Source: Leisingera aquimarina DSM 24565 | Lineage (GTDB): Bacteria; Pseudomonadota; Alphaproteobacteria; Rhodobacterales; Rhodobacteraceae | Assembly (NCBI RefSeq): GCF_000473165.1 | Contig: NZ_KI421504.1 | Coordinates: 3,857,070 to 3,921,069, forward strand | DNA: 64,000 nt | Direction of reading: 5' to 3' | In this document: positions 8,554 through 19,849 of the stretch, in pieces | How the letters are laid out: each line of letters starts with the position of its first letter | Numbering within the stretch: position 1 is the first letter of the stretch | Notes under the pieces: generated by a model | Databases searched by the model: none | What the model was told of the DNA's origin: nothing | What the model saw: the letters and a program-made list of their open reading frames with translations, nothing else | Translations under genes and position numbers: made by a program

Positions 8554-8571
8554 GGCGCCCCGCGGGGCGCC
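8554..8571 (-). terminator. rpoD intrinsic terminator
   Basis: GGCGCCCC-GC-GGGGCGCC is a perfect 8-bp stem followed, on the minus strand, by TTTTTATTTG. It starts 6 bases after the rpoD stop codon. Confidence 0.9.
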
Positions 8572-8577
8572 CATTGA

Positions 8578-10563
<1,986 letters not shown>

Positions 10564-10697
10564 TCATTGCTCCTACTCAGGGGCTGCGGGGCGATTCGGG
10601 TCGCGCGAATCATTAGCGCGATTCTCTGATTCGTCACCCCGTTTACCCAATTTTCCTGTGCTCTTCCTTAGCAAAACGCAGAATCAGGCAATCTGTG

Positions 10698-12695
10698 TCA
10701 TTTGCCGGAAAAGCCGATCCGGTCCAAAAGAGCGCCGAATGCGTCGCGCTCATCCCGGTTGAGCCGCGCGCCGTTCTCGCCCACATCATACTGCGCCTGG
10801 TCCTCATTCTCGCTGCGCACGGCCTTGTTCTTAGCTTCGGCTGCCTGCCGCAGCCGCCAGGTCAGCGCCTCATCAGCAAGCCCGTCCAGATCCTCTTCGG
10901 CCTCTGCCAGTTCCGCGTCCAGCCCGCGCCGCGCCTCAAGCTTTGCAAGCTCCTCGGCCAGGGTCATGCTGGCCAGCTCGGTGTCGCCGGGTTTGCGCAG
11001 ACAGGGGGTAATTGCGACATGGCGAAGGCCAAAGAGGTTTTCAAGGGCATGCGGCCCCAAAGACCAGTCGATTTCCTCGCGCAGACGCTCCGGCGCACCA
11101 ATACCGTGACGCAGCACCATATCCCGCAGCACCGCCAGATCCGGGTCGGCACATTGCAGGCGCTCCAGGCTGGTTTCAAATTCGGGGATCACAGCCGGGG
11201 TTGTGATCGCCGTAGCCAGGATCACCGCTTCGCGCATGGCGGCAAAGTATTCGTCCTCGGCACCGGCCACCAGCGAAGCGCGCGTGGTTGCCCGCGGCTG
11301 CGGGATCGGGCCAAAACCCTTGCCGGGCTTCCAGGGCGGGCGGCTGCCGTCTCGGAAACCGCTTCCGCGGGAGCCGCGCTGCTGGAAACTGCCTTCGCCG
11401 CCGCTGCGGCTGCCGCGGAACAGCTGCCAGCGCATCTCCTTGACGTCTTCGCCGTAATGTTTACGGATCGAAGGGTCGCGGATCAGCTTGATCTTCTCCC
11501 GCAGGCTTTTGTCCAGCGACGCCTTGCGCTCGGGGCTGTCGAACACCTTGCCCTCGGTCTCGCGCTGCCACAGCAGTTTGACCATCGGCATCGCCTGATC
11601 CAGCACAGCCTGCACCGCCTCCGGCCCTTCGCTGCGGATCATGTCATCGGGGTCCTTGCCCTCGGGCATCATGGCAAAGCGCAGGGATTTGCCTGCCTCC
11701 AGCAACGGCAGCGCCAGGTCGATCAGCCGCATGGCGGCGCGGATGCCCGCCTTGTCGCCGTCCAGCGCGATGATCGGCTCATCCGACATCCGCCACAGCA
11801 TCTGCAGCTGGTTTTCGGTGATCGCGGTGCCCAGCGGCGCGACAGAGGACTGAAAACCGCCCTCTGCCAGCGCGATCACATCCATATAGCCTTCGGCCAC
11901 AACCAGCGTAGAGCCCCGCCCCGAAGCGGACCGTGCGGGCCCGTGATTATAGAGACTGCGGCCCTTGTCGAACAGTTCGGTCTCGGGCGAGTTCAGGTAT
12001 TTGGCGTTGTCGTTCGGGTCCATCGCCCGGCCGCCAAAGGCAATCGCCCGGCCACGCGCATCGCGGATCGGGAACATGATCCGGTTGCGGAACGTATCAT
12101 AAGGCTTGCCGCCCTTATTCGAGGGTTTGGCCAGGCCTGCGCCGATGATCAGGTCTTCGGGCACGTTCTTACCGCGCAAGCCGTCCCACAGATTCTGCCA
12201 GCCATCCGGGGCAAATCCGATCTCCCAGCGGTCCAGTGCCTGCGCCGTCAGCCCGCGGCGCTGCAGGTAAGAACGCGCATCCTGCGCCGCGCCGGTCTTG
12301 AGTTGCAGGCGGAAGAACTGCACCGCCTGCTCCATCACCTCAGCCAGCAGCGTGCGGCGGTCCTGTTTCTCCTGCGCGCGGGGATCGCGCTTGGGCATCT
12401 CCATGCCCGCCTCTTGCGCCAGGATCTCCACTGCCTCCATGAAACCGACGTTCTCGGTCTCCTGGACGAACTTCAGCGCGTCGCCCTTGGCGTGGCAGCC
12501 GAAGCAGTAATAGAATCCCTTGCGGTCCTCGACATGAAAGGACGCGGTCTTTTCATGGTGAAAGGGGCACGGGCTCCAAAAATCGCCTTTGCCCGGCTGC
12601 GACTTGCGCTGATCCCACATGACCTTGCGCCCGACAACATCAGAGATACTGATGCGGGTGCGCAATTCATCCAGAAAGCCGGGCGGCAGGGACAT
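10698..12695 (-). CDS. dnaG: DNA primase DnaG
   Basis: Primase that makes RNA primers at the replication fork. The 665 residues show an N-terminal zinc-binding domain (CPFHHEKTASF...YYCFGCHAKGD, about residues 43-68), the RNA polymerase core with GYMDVIAL of the TOPRIM fold and EPIIALDGDKAG, and a C-terminal helicase-interacting region. It starts 1 base after the stop of a small secreted protein gene and ends 134 bases before rpoD. Confidence 0.97.
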   Translation of the reverse strand: MSLPPGFLDELRTRISISDVVGRKVMWDQRKSQPGKGDFWSPCPFHHEKTASFHVEDRKGFYYCFGCHAKGDALKFVQETENVGFMEAVEILAQEAGMEMPKRDPRAQEKQDRRTLLAEVMEQAVQFFRLQLKTGAAQDARSYLQRRGLTAQALDRWEIGFAPDGWQNLWDGLRGKNVPEDLIIGAGLAKPSNKGGKPYDTFRNRIMFPIRDARGRAIAFGGRAMDPNDNAKYLNSPETELFDKGRSLYNHGPARSASGRGSTLVVAEGYMDVIALAEGGFQSSVAPLGTAITENQLQMLWRMSDEPIIALDGDKAGIRAAMRLIDLALPLLEAGKSLRFAMMPEGKDPDDMIRSEGPEAVQAVLDQAMPMVKLLWQRETEGKVFDSPERKASLDKSLREKIKLIRDPSIRKHYGEDVKEMRWQLFRGSRSGGEGSFQQRGSRGSGFRDGSRPPWKPGKGFGPIPQPRATTRASLVAGAEDEYFAAMREAVILATAITTPAVIPEFETSLERLQCADPDLAVLRDMVLRHGIGAPERLREEIDWSLGPHALENLFGLRHVAITPCLRKPGDTELASMTLAEELAKLEARRGLDAELAEAEEDLDGLADEALTWRLRQAAEAKNKAVRSENEDQAQYDVGENGARLNRDERDAFGALLDRIGFSGK

Positions 12696-12696
12696 A

Positions 12697-13035
12697 TCAG
12701 TTCGACTTCAGCTGTTTCTGCATGGCCTGGATCTGATCCCAGTTCTGCAGGCACTGTTCTTCAAACAGCGCGCCGAGGTCGGCGTCCTTCAGGTCGCGCC
12801 GTTTCATCGCATAGACATGGCTCGTCAGCTGCGGGATCGCCTTGGAATAAGTCTCAGGCCACTCCGGCTCGCTGTCCAGAATCACCTGCTCCACCTCTTC
12901 CTGTTTCACCCGGTCCAGCCGCGCCTGCTGCACGGCGGCCATGACCCGGCCCTGATACTTGCAGCTTTGTTCTTTGGCTTCAGAAGCATAGGCCGGAGCC
13001 GCCAATAAGGCGGCTGCAAGGGCAATGCGGATCAT
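12697..13035 (-). CDS. Small periplasmic hypothetical protein
   Basis: A 112-residue protein with a short signal peptide (MIRIALAAALLAAPAYAS) and a charged helical body containing two cysteines (SCKYQG and EEQCLQNW) that could form a disulfide. GGAG lies upstream of the start. It sits between soxG and dnaG, 1 base before dnaG. Not recognised. Confidence 0.7.
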   Translation of the reverse strand: MIRIALAAALLAAPAYASEAKEQSCKYQGRVMAAVQQARLDRVKQEEVEQVILDSEPEWPETYSKAIPQLTSHVYAMKRRDLKDADLGALFEEQCLQNWDQIQAMQKQLKSN

Positions 13036-13072
13036 AGATGCGCTCCGGGAATCAGTTGGTGATCCCCGAAGG

Positions 13073-13618
13073 TTACCCCCGCGCCGCGACAGCTTCCATC
13101 GCTGTTTTCAAATCATGCACAAGCGTTTTCGCCATCGAGCGGAACACCATGATCTGAAACGCCTGCGGACCAGTGCGGGTCACCGAGGCCATCATGTGCT
13201 TCAGCTCGACCCGCACGGTATGGCCGCGCTTGAACACTTGGTTCCGCAGATCCACCGGCACCAGACGCGCCAGCACGTCCTCGGCGTCTTTGCCGTCCAG
13301 CTTCACAACAGCCCAAGCATCGCTCTGATCGGTCAGCGCGGCGTGTTCAGCCAGCGTGGCATCGGGCGCAGGTCCCATCAGCAACGCCATGTCACGCCCG
13401 AACCATACCGCCCGGCTGCCGGCCTTGCCGGTCGCACGGTTCGGCGCCGGGAAGGCCATGCCATGCGCCGCTTCCAGCGCTTTGCTCAGCGCCTTCTGCT
13501 GCCCCTTGAATGGCGCCACGGCACACATCGCACCAGGGTGCTCCTCGGTCAGGCTCATGCCGCCGATGGTTGCGGGAACCAGCCCTTCACAGGGGCTTTT
13601 TGCAATCAGTTCAGCCAC
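13073..13618 (-). CDS. soxG: Sarcosine oxidase gamma subunit
   Basis: Gamma subunit (181 residues) of the heterotetrameric sarcosine oxidase that turns sarcosine, O2 and tetrahydrofolate into glycine, methylene-THF and H2O2. The body has the family pattern CAVAPFKGQQKALSKAL near residue 38 and AVWFGRD. Two GTG codons can start it (13624 and 13618). I chose 13618 because AAGGAG then lies at the better distance. It overlaps the end of soxA by 8 bases. Last gene of soxBDAG. Confidence 0.9.
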   Translation of the reverse strand: MAELIAKSPCEGLVPATIGGMSLTEEHPGAMCAVAPFKGQQKALSKALEAAHGMAFPAPNRATGKAGSRAVWFGRDMALLMGPAPDATLAEHAALTDQSDAWAVVKLDGKDAEDVLARLVPVDLRNQVFKRGHTVRVELKHMMASVTRTGPQAFQIMVFRSMAKTLVHDLKTAMEAVAARG

Positions 13619-16556
13619 GGGCACGGTCTCCTTCGGGGTCAAAGAACACAGGGGAAACAACCTCGCACAGGGTATCAACGCCGCGCATATGGTCGACCAG
13701 GCGCACGGTCTCGCCGAGACGGTCCGGGCCTTCCTTGAGGAAAGCAAGGCCGATCGGATGCCCCAGCGTCGGCGAATAGCCCGCCGAGGTCACATAGCCC
13801 TGATCATAGATCCGCTCCACCGGATCACCCGGCGTGAACAGATGCGCTCCGGCAGTGATTTCCTTGGCCGCACCCACAGGCTTCAGCCCGACCAGGCGCA
13901 TCCGGTCTTCGGCCATCAGGCCTTCGCGGGTGGACATGGGTTTGCCCAGGAAGTCCTTCTTCTTGGACATCATCCCCTGCATCCCGAGGTCAAAAGCCGT
14001 TACCGTGCCGTTGATCTCGGCATGGGTGATCAGCCCCTTCTCGATCCGCAGCACATTCAGCGCCTCCATGCCATAGGCACCGCCGCCCATGGCCTCGGCC
14101 CGTTTCAGCAGCTCACGGAACAGGCTCCCGCCATAGCGCGCAGGCACGGCCACCTCATAAGCATGCTCGCCCGAGAAGGATATCCGGAACAGCCGCCCTT
14201 TGACCCCCAGCACAGTCGCCTCGCCGCAGCCCATGAACGGCCAGGTCTCGCCGTTCACGTCCTCCGCCACGAGGCCGTTCAGCAGTTCCTGAGACTTTGG
14301 TCCGGCCACGGCAAACTGCGCCCATTGCTCGGTCACCGAGGTGAACCGCACATCCCAATCCGGGTGCAACACCTGGGCGGCAAACTCCATATGCGCCATC
14401 ACCTGCCCCGCCGCGGCGGTGGTGGTGGTCATCACATAGTGGTTTTCATCCAGCCGCGCGGTGGTGCCATCGTCCATGACAAAACCGTCCTCGCGCAGCA
14501 TCAGGCCGTAACGGACCTTGCCCACCTTCAGCGTGCTGAAAGTGTTGGTATAGAGATGATCCAGGAGCTTGCCCGCATCCGCGCCTTGGACGTCGATCTT
14601 GCCCAGGGTGGAGACATCACAGATGCCCACCGCATTGCGCACCAAAGTGACCTCGCGGTCGCAGGACTGGCGCCAACTGGTCTCCCCCGGCTTCGGGTAA
14701 TAGGCGGCACGGTACCACAGGCCGACCTCCAGCTGATGGGCGCCGCGCGCCTCGCTCTCGGCGTGCGAGGTCAGGAAGCGCTGCGGCTTGAACCCCTCAT
14801 CCGTGGCGCCTGCCCCGATGGCACCAATCGCCACCGGCACAAACGGCGGCCGGAAAGTGGTGGTGCCGGTCTCGGGGATCGTCCGCCCCGTCGCATCGGC
14901 CAGCACCGCCAATGCCGCAACGTTGGAGTTCTTGCCCTGATCGGTCGCCATCCCTTGGGTGGTGTAGCGCTTCATATGCTCGACCGAGCGGAAGTTCTCG
15001 ACCGCGGCCTGCTTCACATCCTTGACGGTCACGTCGTTCTGAAAGTCGAGCCAGGCGCGCCCCTTGCCCGGCACCGCCCACAAAGCGGCGATGCGGTAGG
15101 GATCATCCTCCGCATCCGGCAGGTCAGCGGCGGCGGCGTTCAGGCCCAGGGCCTCCAGCACCTTGGCCGCGGCATTCGCACCTTCGCGCAATGCACCCGC
15201 GGTAGAGAGCGTGCCGTTGCAGGCCCCCGCCGTGACCATGCCCGGCACCGCGCCTTCCGCAGGCACAAAGGCCAGCACATCGCGCTTCCACACCGGGCGG
15301 CTGTTCAAGTGGCAGGTCAGATGCACCGAAGGGTTCCAGCCGCCGGACATCGCCAGACAGTCGGTCTGGATCTTCTCCTCACCCTTGATCGAGCGCACAG
15401 TGATGCTCTCGACACGCTGGCGGCCTGCACTGCCGCAGACCTGCGCGCCCTTGATCACCTGATACGGTCCGCCGTCCGGTGCCTCATGGCGGCTGTCGAT
15501 CACCGCCGCGATATGCACGCCTGCCTCTGCCAAATCGCGAGCAGTGCGATGCGCCTGGTCGTTGTTGGCAAACAGCGTCACCCGCTCGCCCGGCGCCACA
15601 CCCCAGCGGTTCAGATAGGCACGCACGGCGCCAGCCATCATGATGCCGGGGCGGTCATTGTTGCGGAACGCCACCGGGCGCTCAATCGCACCCGCCGCCA
15701 GCACCGCGTGTTTGGCCGCAATCCGCCAGAAGCATTCGCGCGGCAGGTGGCTGCCTTTCAGCGAATGCCTTTGCGGCAGATGATGCGAGACCCGCTCCAG
15801 CGCGCCATAGGTGCCCTGGTCATAGGCGCCGGTGACAGCAGTACGCGTCATCAGCCGCACATTGTCCATCGCGTCCAGCTCGGCCAGCGCTTCGGCGGCC
15901 CAGTCATGGCCCGGCTTGCCGCCGATCTCCTCACGCTCCGCCAGAAGGCGCCCGCCCATGCGGCTGTCTTCCTCGCACAAGATCACATCGGCGCCGGCCC
16001 GGCCAGCAGTCAGCGCCGCCATCAGCCCGGCAGGGCCAGAACCGATCACCAGCACATCGCAAAAGGCAAAGGCCTTCTCGTACCGGTCCTGATCCGCCTC
16101 GCCCGACAGTGCGCCCAGGCCTGCCGCATTGCGGATCATCGGCTCATACAACTTCTCCCAGAAGGCCGCGGGCCACATGAAAGTCTTGTAATAGAAACCA
16201 GCAGTAAAGAACGGCGCTGCCAGATCGTTCACCGCCATCACATCGCGTTCGACCGAGGGCCAGCAGTTCTGGCTGCGCGCCTCCAGCCCCTCGAAAATTT
16301 CTTGCTGGGTCGCACGGACGTTCGGATCCTGCTCACCGCCGGTGCCGGTGGTCACCAGCGCGTTTGGCTCCTCGCTGCCCGCCGTCAGCACCCCGCGCGG
16401 GCGGTGGTATTTGAACGACCGTCCCATCAGATGCACATCATTGGCCAGCAGCGCCGCGGCCAGCGTATCGCCTTCCAGCCCCATCATATGACGGCCATTG
16501 AAAGAGAAGGTGATGGGCTTTGCGCCCTGGTTCAAACCTTTGCCGGGAAGTCTCAT
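13611..16556 (-). CDS. soxA: Sarcosine oxidase alpha subunit
   Basis: A 981-residue flavoprotein subunit. It starts with a ferredoxin-like domain (PITFSFNGRHMMGLEGDTLAAALLAN), followed by an NAD-binding FAD/NAD fold (VLVIGSGPAGLMAALTAGRAGADV, shown in part) and a C-terminal aminomethyltransferase (GcvT-like) half that binds folate (from about residue 600). It carries the NAD+ of the complex; FMN sits between alpha and beta. Start overlaps the soxD end in an ATGA. Length is normal for the family. Confidence 0.97.
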   Translation of the reverse strand: MRLPGKGLNQGAKPITFSFNGRHMMGLEGDTLAAALLANDVHLMGRSFKYHRPRGVLTAGSEEPNALVTTGTGGEQDPNVRATQQEIFEGLEARSQNCWPSVERDVMAVNDLAAPFFTAGFYYKTFMWPAAFWEKLYEPMIRNAAGLGALSGEADQDRYEKAFAFCDVLVIGSGPAGLMAALTAGRAGADVILCEEDSRMGGRLLAEREEIGGKPGHDWAAEALAELDAMDNVRLMTRTAVTGAYDQGTYGALERVSHHLPQRHSLKGSHLPRECFWRIAAKHAVLAAGAIERPVAFRNNDRPGIMMAGAVRAYLNRWGVAPGERVTLFANNDQAHRTARDLAEAGVHIAAVIDSRHEAPDGGPYQVIKGAQVCGSAGRQRVESITVRSIKGEEKIQTDCLAMSGGWNPSVHLTCHLNSRPVWKRDVLAFVPAEGAVPGMVTAGACNGTLSTAGALREGANAAAKVLEALGLNAAAADLPDAEDDPYRIAALWAVPGKGRAWLDFQNDVTVKDVKQAAVENFRSVEHMKRYTTQGMATDQGKNSNVAALAVLADATGRTIPETGTTTFRPPFVPVAIGAIGAGATDEGFKPQRFLTSHAESEARGAHQLEVGLWYRAAYYPKPGETSWRQSCDREVTLVRNAVGICDVSTLGKIDVQGADAGKLLDHLYTNTFSTLKVGKVRYGLMLREDGFVMDDGTTARLDENHYVMTTTTAAAGQVMAHMEFAAQVLHPDWDVRFTSVTEQWAQFAVAGPKSQELLNGLVAEDVNGETWPFMGCGEATVLGVKGRLFRISFSGEHAYEVAVPARYGGSLFRELLKRAEAMGGGAYGMEALNVLRIEKGLITHAEINGTVTAFDLGMQGMMSKKKDFLGKPMSTREGLMAEDRMRLVGLKPVGAAKEITAGAHLFTPGDPVERIYDQGYVTSAGYSPTLGHPIGLAFLKEGPDRLGETVRLVDHMRGVDTLCEVVSPVFFDPEGDRARG

Positions 16557-16822
16557 GTCTCACCTCCCAGCCCGGCCTCAGAGGCCAGCTGCACGTCCAG
16601 GATCTCATGGGTCGCGGTGTCGCGGGTCACCTTCAGCCAGGAATTGCAGCCCATCTCGTGATACCACAGCTCATCCAGTGGCCCCGCCGGATTCTCCCGC
16701 AGGTTCACATATTCATGCCAGGCATCCAGATCCGCGCCTTCAGCCGGGCGCACCAGTGCTGCACCCTTATAATAGAATTCACGGCGGTCCCTTTCACCGC
16801 AGAGCGGACAGGTGATCCTCAT
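16553..16822 (-). CDS. soxD: Sarcosine oxidase delta subunit
   Basis: The 89-residue zinc-binding subunit: MRITCPLCGERDRREFYYKG gives the CxxC pair at residues 5 and 8, and a further Cys and His lie in ELWYHEMGCNSWL. It stabilises the complex. It overlaps soxA by four bases and is separated from soxB by 72 bases that hold a repeat motif. Confidence 0.95.
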   Translation of the reverse strand: MRITCPLCGERDRREFYYKGAALVRPAEGADLDAWHEYVNLRENPAGPLDELWYHEMGCNSWLKVTRDTATHEILDVQLASEAGLGGET

Positions 16823-16833
16823 GACCGGCGCTC

Positions 16834-16876
16834 CTTCATCTTTTCAAAAATACTCCGGGGGTGAGGCCGCAAGGCC
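16834..16876 (-). repeat. Intergenic motif with hairpin, copy A
   Basis: On the minus strand: a GGCC-GCAA-GGCC-like hairpin, CCCCCGG, then a GGAGTATTTTTGAAAAGATG core continuing AAG. It fills the gap between soxB and soxD. Three related copies are at 33545, 54258 and 56415. Confidence 0.6.
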
Positions 16877-16894
16877 GAGGGGGCAGACAGAAAA

Positions 16895-18148
16895 TCAATG
16901 CAGGTTATGCTGTGCACCGGTCCCCTCCTCATCCATCAGGCCATGACCGCTGCGGAAGCGGTCCAGCTTCAGTTTCGTGGCCGCCCCGTGCGGGCGGTCC
17001 GTGGCAATCAGGTGGGCATAGACATGGCCCGACGCCGGCGTCGCCTTGAAACCGCCGTAACACCAGCCGCAGTTCAGGTAGAGGCCATCAATCGGCGAAT
17101 GATCGATAATGGGCGAGCCATCCGGGGTCATGTCCATGATACCACCCCAGCTGCGCAAAAGCCGCGCCTTGCTGACGGCCGGCACCATCGCCACAAAGCT
17201 TTCCATCGTGTGCTCCACCATCGGCAGGTTTCCCCGCGCCGCGTAGGAGCTGTAAAAATCCAGGTAGCTGCCGAAGACCAATCCGCCCTTGTCCGACTGG
17301 CTGATGTACAAATGCCCTTCGGCGAATGTGATCACGTGGTCGACGATGGGTTTCAACCCCTCCGACACAAAGGCCTGCAGCACGTGGCTTTCGATCGGCA
17401 GGGTGAGGCCGGCCATCGCCGCCACCTGGCCGGAGCGGCCCGCGGCCGCCAGCGCCACCCTCTTGGCGCGGATCGGGCCGCGCGCGGTCTGCACACCGGT
17501 GACTTTGCCGTTTTCAACGTCGATGCCGGTCACTTCGCAGTTCTGGATCAGATCCACCCCGCACATGTCGGCACCGCGGGCATAGCCCCAGGCCACGGCA
17601 TCATGGCGCGCAGTGCCCGCCCGCCGCTGCATCAGCCCGCCCATGATCGGGAAACGGTTGTTGTCGAAGTTCAGGAACGGCGCCAGCTCGCGCACTTGCT
17701 CGCGGCTCAGGATCTCAGCATCGTCACCCTGGTTGATGATCGAGTTGCCCCGGCGCACGGCGGCGTCGCGCTGGCCGTCATTGTGGTACAGGTTGAGGAT
17801 GCCGCGCTGGGACATCATCGCGTTGTAGTTCAGGTCCTGCTCCATCCCCTCCCACAGTTTCAGCGAGTGGGAATAGAATTCCGAGTTGCCAGGCAGGTAG
17901 TAGTTGGCGCGCACGATTGTGGTGTTGCGCCCCACGTTGCCGCCGCCGAGATAGCCCTTTTCAAGCACCGCGACATTGGTGATGCCGTGTTCTTTGGCCA
18001 GGTAGTAGGCGGTAGCCAAACCGTGGCCGCCGCCGCCGATGATCACCACGTCATATTCCGACTTGGGCTCGGGGTCGCGCCAGTGCGGCGTCCAGCCCTT
18101 GTTTCCGGTGAGCCCCTCTTTGAGCACACGCCATCCCGAAAACCGCAT
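16895..18148 (-). CDS. soxB: Sarcosine oxidase beta subunit
   Basis: A 417-residue FAD-dependent oxidoreductase (DAO fold) that oxidises sarcosine. The Rossmann motif VVIIGGGGHGLATAYYLA is near residue 34, and conserved HDAVAWGYARGAD and GGIMDMTPDGSPIIDHSP follow. The ATG at 18148 is preceded by GGGGAGGGACG and begins the family-typical MRFSGWRVLKEGL; the frame extends 18 bases further to a TTG. First gene of soxBDAG. Confidence 0.97.
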   Translation of the reverse strand: MRFSGWRVLKEGLTGNKGWTPHWRDPEPKSEYDVVIIGGGGHGLATAYYLAKEHGITNVAVLEKGYLGGGNVGRNTTIVRANYYLPGNSEFYSHSLKLWEGMEQDLNYNAMMSQRGILNLYHNDGQRDAAVRRGNSIINQGDDAEILSREQVRELAPFLNFDNNRFPIMGGLMQRRAGTARHDAVAWGYARGADMCGVDLIQNCEVTGIDVENGKVTGVQTARGPIRAKRVALAAAGRSGQVAAMAGLTLPIESHVLQAFVSEGLKPIVDHVITFAEGHLYISQSDKGGLVFGSYLDFYSSYAARGNLPMVEHTMESFVAMVPAVSKARLLRSWGGIMDMTPDGSPIIDHSPIDGLYLNCGWCYGGFKATPASGHVYAHLIATDRPHGAATKLKLDRFRSGHGLMDEEGTGAQHNLH

Positions 18149-18362
18149 GTCGTCCCTCCCCGTCAAATCACTTCCGATGCCCGGAAAAAAGGTGACCCGG
18201 ACCCTGGCGGCATTGCTACCCGCTTTCGCCTGCTGCTCCTAGCCCCAAGGATCAACTTGCGGCAGTTCAGCACGGCTTTGCCGCAAATCACACGAACTAA
18301 TCACTTGTGTCTAGTAGTAATTGCGACAGGCCGTGACGTATTCCGGTTCACTCACAAAAAAA

Positions 18363-18390
18363 CGGGACGGAGAGTTTCCCCTCCGTCCCG
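18363..18390 (-). terminator. Terminator after the glutamate dehydrogenase gene
   Basis: A perfect 10-bp stem (CGGGACGGAG at 18363-18372 with CTCCGTCCCG at 18381-18390) is followed on the minus strand by TTTTTTTG. It lies about 30 bases past the stop codon. Confidence 0.92.
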
Positions 18391-18418
18391 GCTATGGTCT
18401 TATGCGCCTGCAGGCCGG

Positions 18419-19849
18419 TCAGAGGCCCTTGGCGTGATAGCTTTTGGCGACCTTGTCGATCGACACCAGATAGGCGGCAGTGCGCAAGTCGGTCACGTCA
18501 TCGCGGCTGTGCCAGACTTCGCGCATCGACTGGTACGCCACCCGCATGGTGTCATCCAGTCCCGAGCGCACCAGCTCCAGCTCGCCGGCGCCCTTCAAGT
18601 ACTTGTCCTTGAAGTTTGGCGACATCGACCAGGTGTCCCCCATCACGTTGTCCAGACGCTGCAGCTCGTCAATCACCAGCTGGTGGCGCGCCTCTTCCTG
18701 GCGGCGCTGCATCCGGCCGAAACGGATGTGGGACAGATTCTTCACCCACTCAAAGTAGGACACCGTCACACCGCCCGCGTTGGCATACATGTCGGGAATG
18801 ATCACGCAGCCCTTCTTGCGCAGGATGTCGTCCGCACCGGCAGTCACCGGGCCGTTTGCAGCCTCGATAATCAGCGGTGCCTTCACGCGTTCGGCGTTGG
18901 ACAGGTTGATCACGCCTTCCAGCGCGGCCGGGATCAGGATGTCGCAGTCTTCTTCCAGCAGCAGAGCGCCGTCTTCCACATACTGGGCATCCGGGTAGCC
19001 GGACACGCCGCCATGCTTAACAATCCAGTTGCGCACCGCCTCAACGTCCAGACCATCGGGGTTCGACAACCCGCCATCCCGTTCGATGATACCAGTGATC
19101 CGCGAACCATCTTCCTCGGACAGGAATTTGGCCGCGTGATACCCCACATTGCCAAGTCCCTGAACGATGACCCGCTTGCCATCAAGTTTACCGGTGAGGC
19201 CGGCCGCCGCCTTATCCTCCTCGTAACGGAAGAATTCCTGCAGCGCATATTGCACGCCGCGGCCCGTGGCCTCCACCCGGCCGGAGATGCCGCCGGCATT
19301 CAGCGGCTTGCCGGTGACACAGGCCTTGGCATTGATGTCGGTGGTGTTCATGCGGGCGTACTGGTCAGCGATCCAGGCCATCTCGCGCTCGCCGGTGCCC
19401 ATGTCGGGCGCAGGCACGTTCTGCGAGGGGTGGATCAGGTCGCGCTTGGCCAGCTCATAAGCAAAGCGGCGGGTGATCAATTCCAGCTCGTGTTCTTCAT
19501 ATTCGCGGGGGTCAATGCAAAGCCCGCCCTTGGAGCCACCGAACGGCGCCTCCACCAGAGCGCATTTATAGGTCATCAGCGCCGCCAGCGCCTCGACCTC
19601 GTCCTGGTTTACGCCGGTGGCATAGCGGATGCCGCCCTTCACAGGTTCCATATGTTCGGAATGGACCGAGCGGTAGCCAGTGAATGTGTGCATGGCGCCG
19701 CGCAGGCGCACCCCGAACCGCACCGTATAGGTCGCGTTGCAGACCCGGATCTTTTCCTCCAGCCCCGGCGGCAGATCCATCAGGGACACGGCCCGGTTAA
19801 ACATCAGGTCCACGCTCTCGCGGAAGCTCGGCTCTGTGCGGCTGCTCAT
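18419..19849 (-). CDS. Glu/Leu/Phe/Val-family dehydrogenase, probable glutamate dehydrogenase
   Basis: Catalyses the reversible oxidative deamination of glutamate to 2-oxoglutarate and ammonia. The 476 residues show the catalytic lysine motif KCALVEAPFGGSKGGL (about residues 95-110), the conserved PAPDMGTGEREMAWI block, and a Rossmann motif VIVQGLGNVGYHAAKFL. GGAGAAG precedes the start. A single gene with its own terminator. Coenzyme preference cannot be read safely. Confidence 0.93.
   Translation of the reverse strand: MSSRTEPSFRESVDLMFNRAVSLMDLPPGLEEKIRVCNATYTVRFGVRLRGAMHTFTGYRSVHSEHMEPVKGGIRYATGVNQDEVEALAALMTYKCALVEAPFGGSKGGLCIDPREYEEHELELITRRFAYELAKRDLIHPSQNVPAPDMGTGEREMAWIADQYARMNTTDINAKACVTGKPLNAGGISGRVEATGRGVQYALQEFFRYEEDKAAAGLTGKLDGKRVIVQGLGNVGYHAAKFLSEEDGSRITGIIERDGGLSNPDGLDVEAVRNWIVKHGGVSGYPDAQYVEDGALLLEEDCDILIPAALEGVINLSNAERVKAPLIIEAANGPVTAGADDILRKKGCVIIPDMYANAGGVTVSYFEWVKNLSHIRFGRMQRRQEEARHQLVIDELQRLDNVMGDTWSMSPNFKDKYLKGAGELELVRSGLDDTMRVAYQSMREVWHSRDDVTDLRTAAYLVSIDKVAKSYHAKGL

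Noticed and set aside
13356-16661. Open frame of about 1100 codons antisense to soxA
   Set aside because: GC-rich codon bias of soxA leaves the antisense frame open; its translation is His/Arg/Gln-rich with no family features. The same holds for long antisense frames over rpoD, dnaG, gdh/soxB and recJ.
13073-18148. Sulfur-oxidation (thiosulfate) sox genes
   Set aside because: The sox symbols here are for sarcosine oxidase; the flavin, folate and zinc motifs fit that enzyme and there is no c-type cytochrome.
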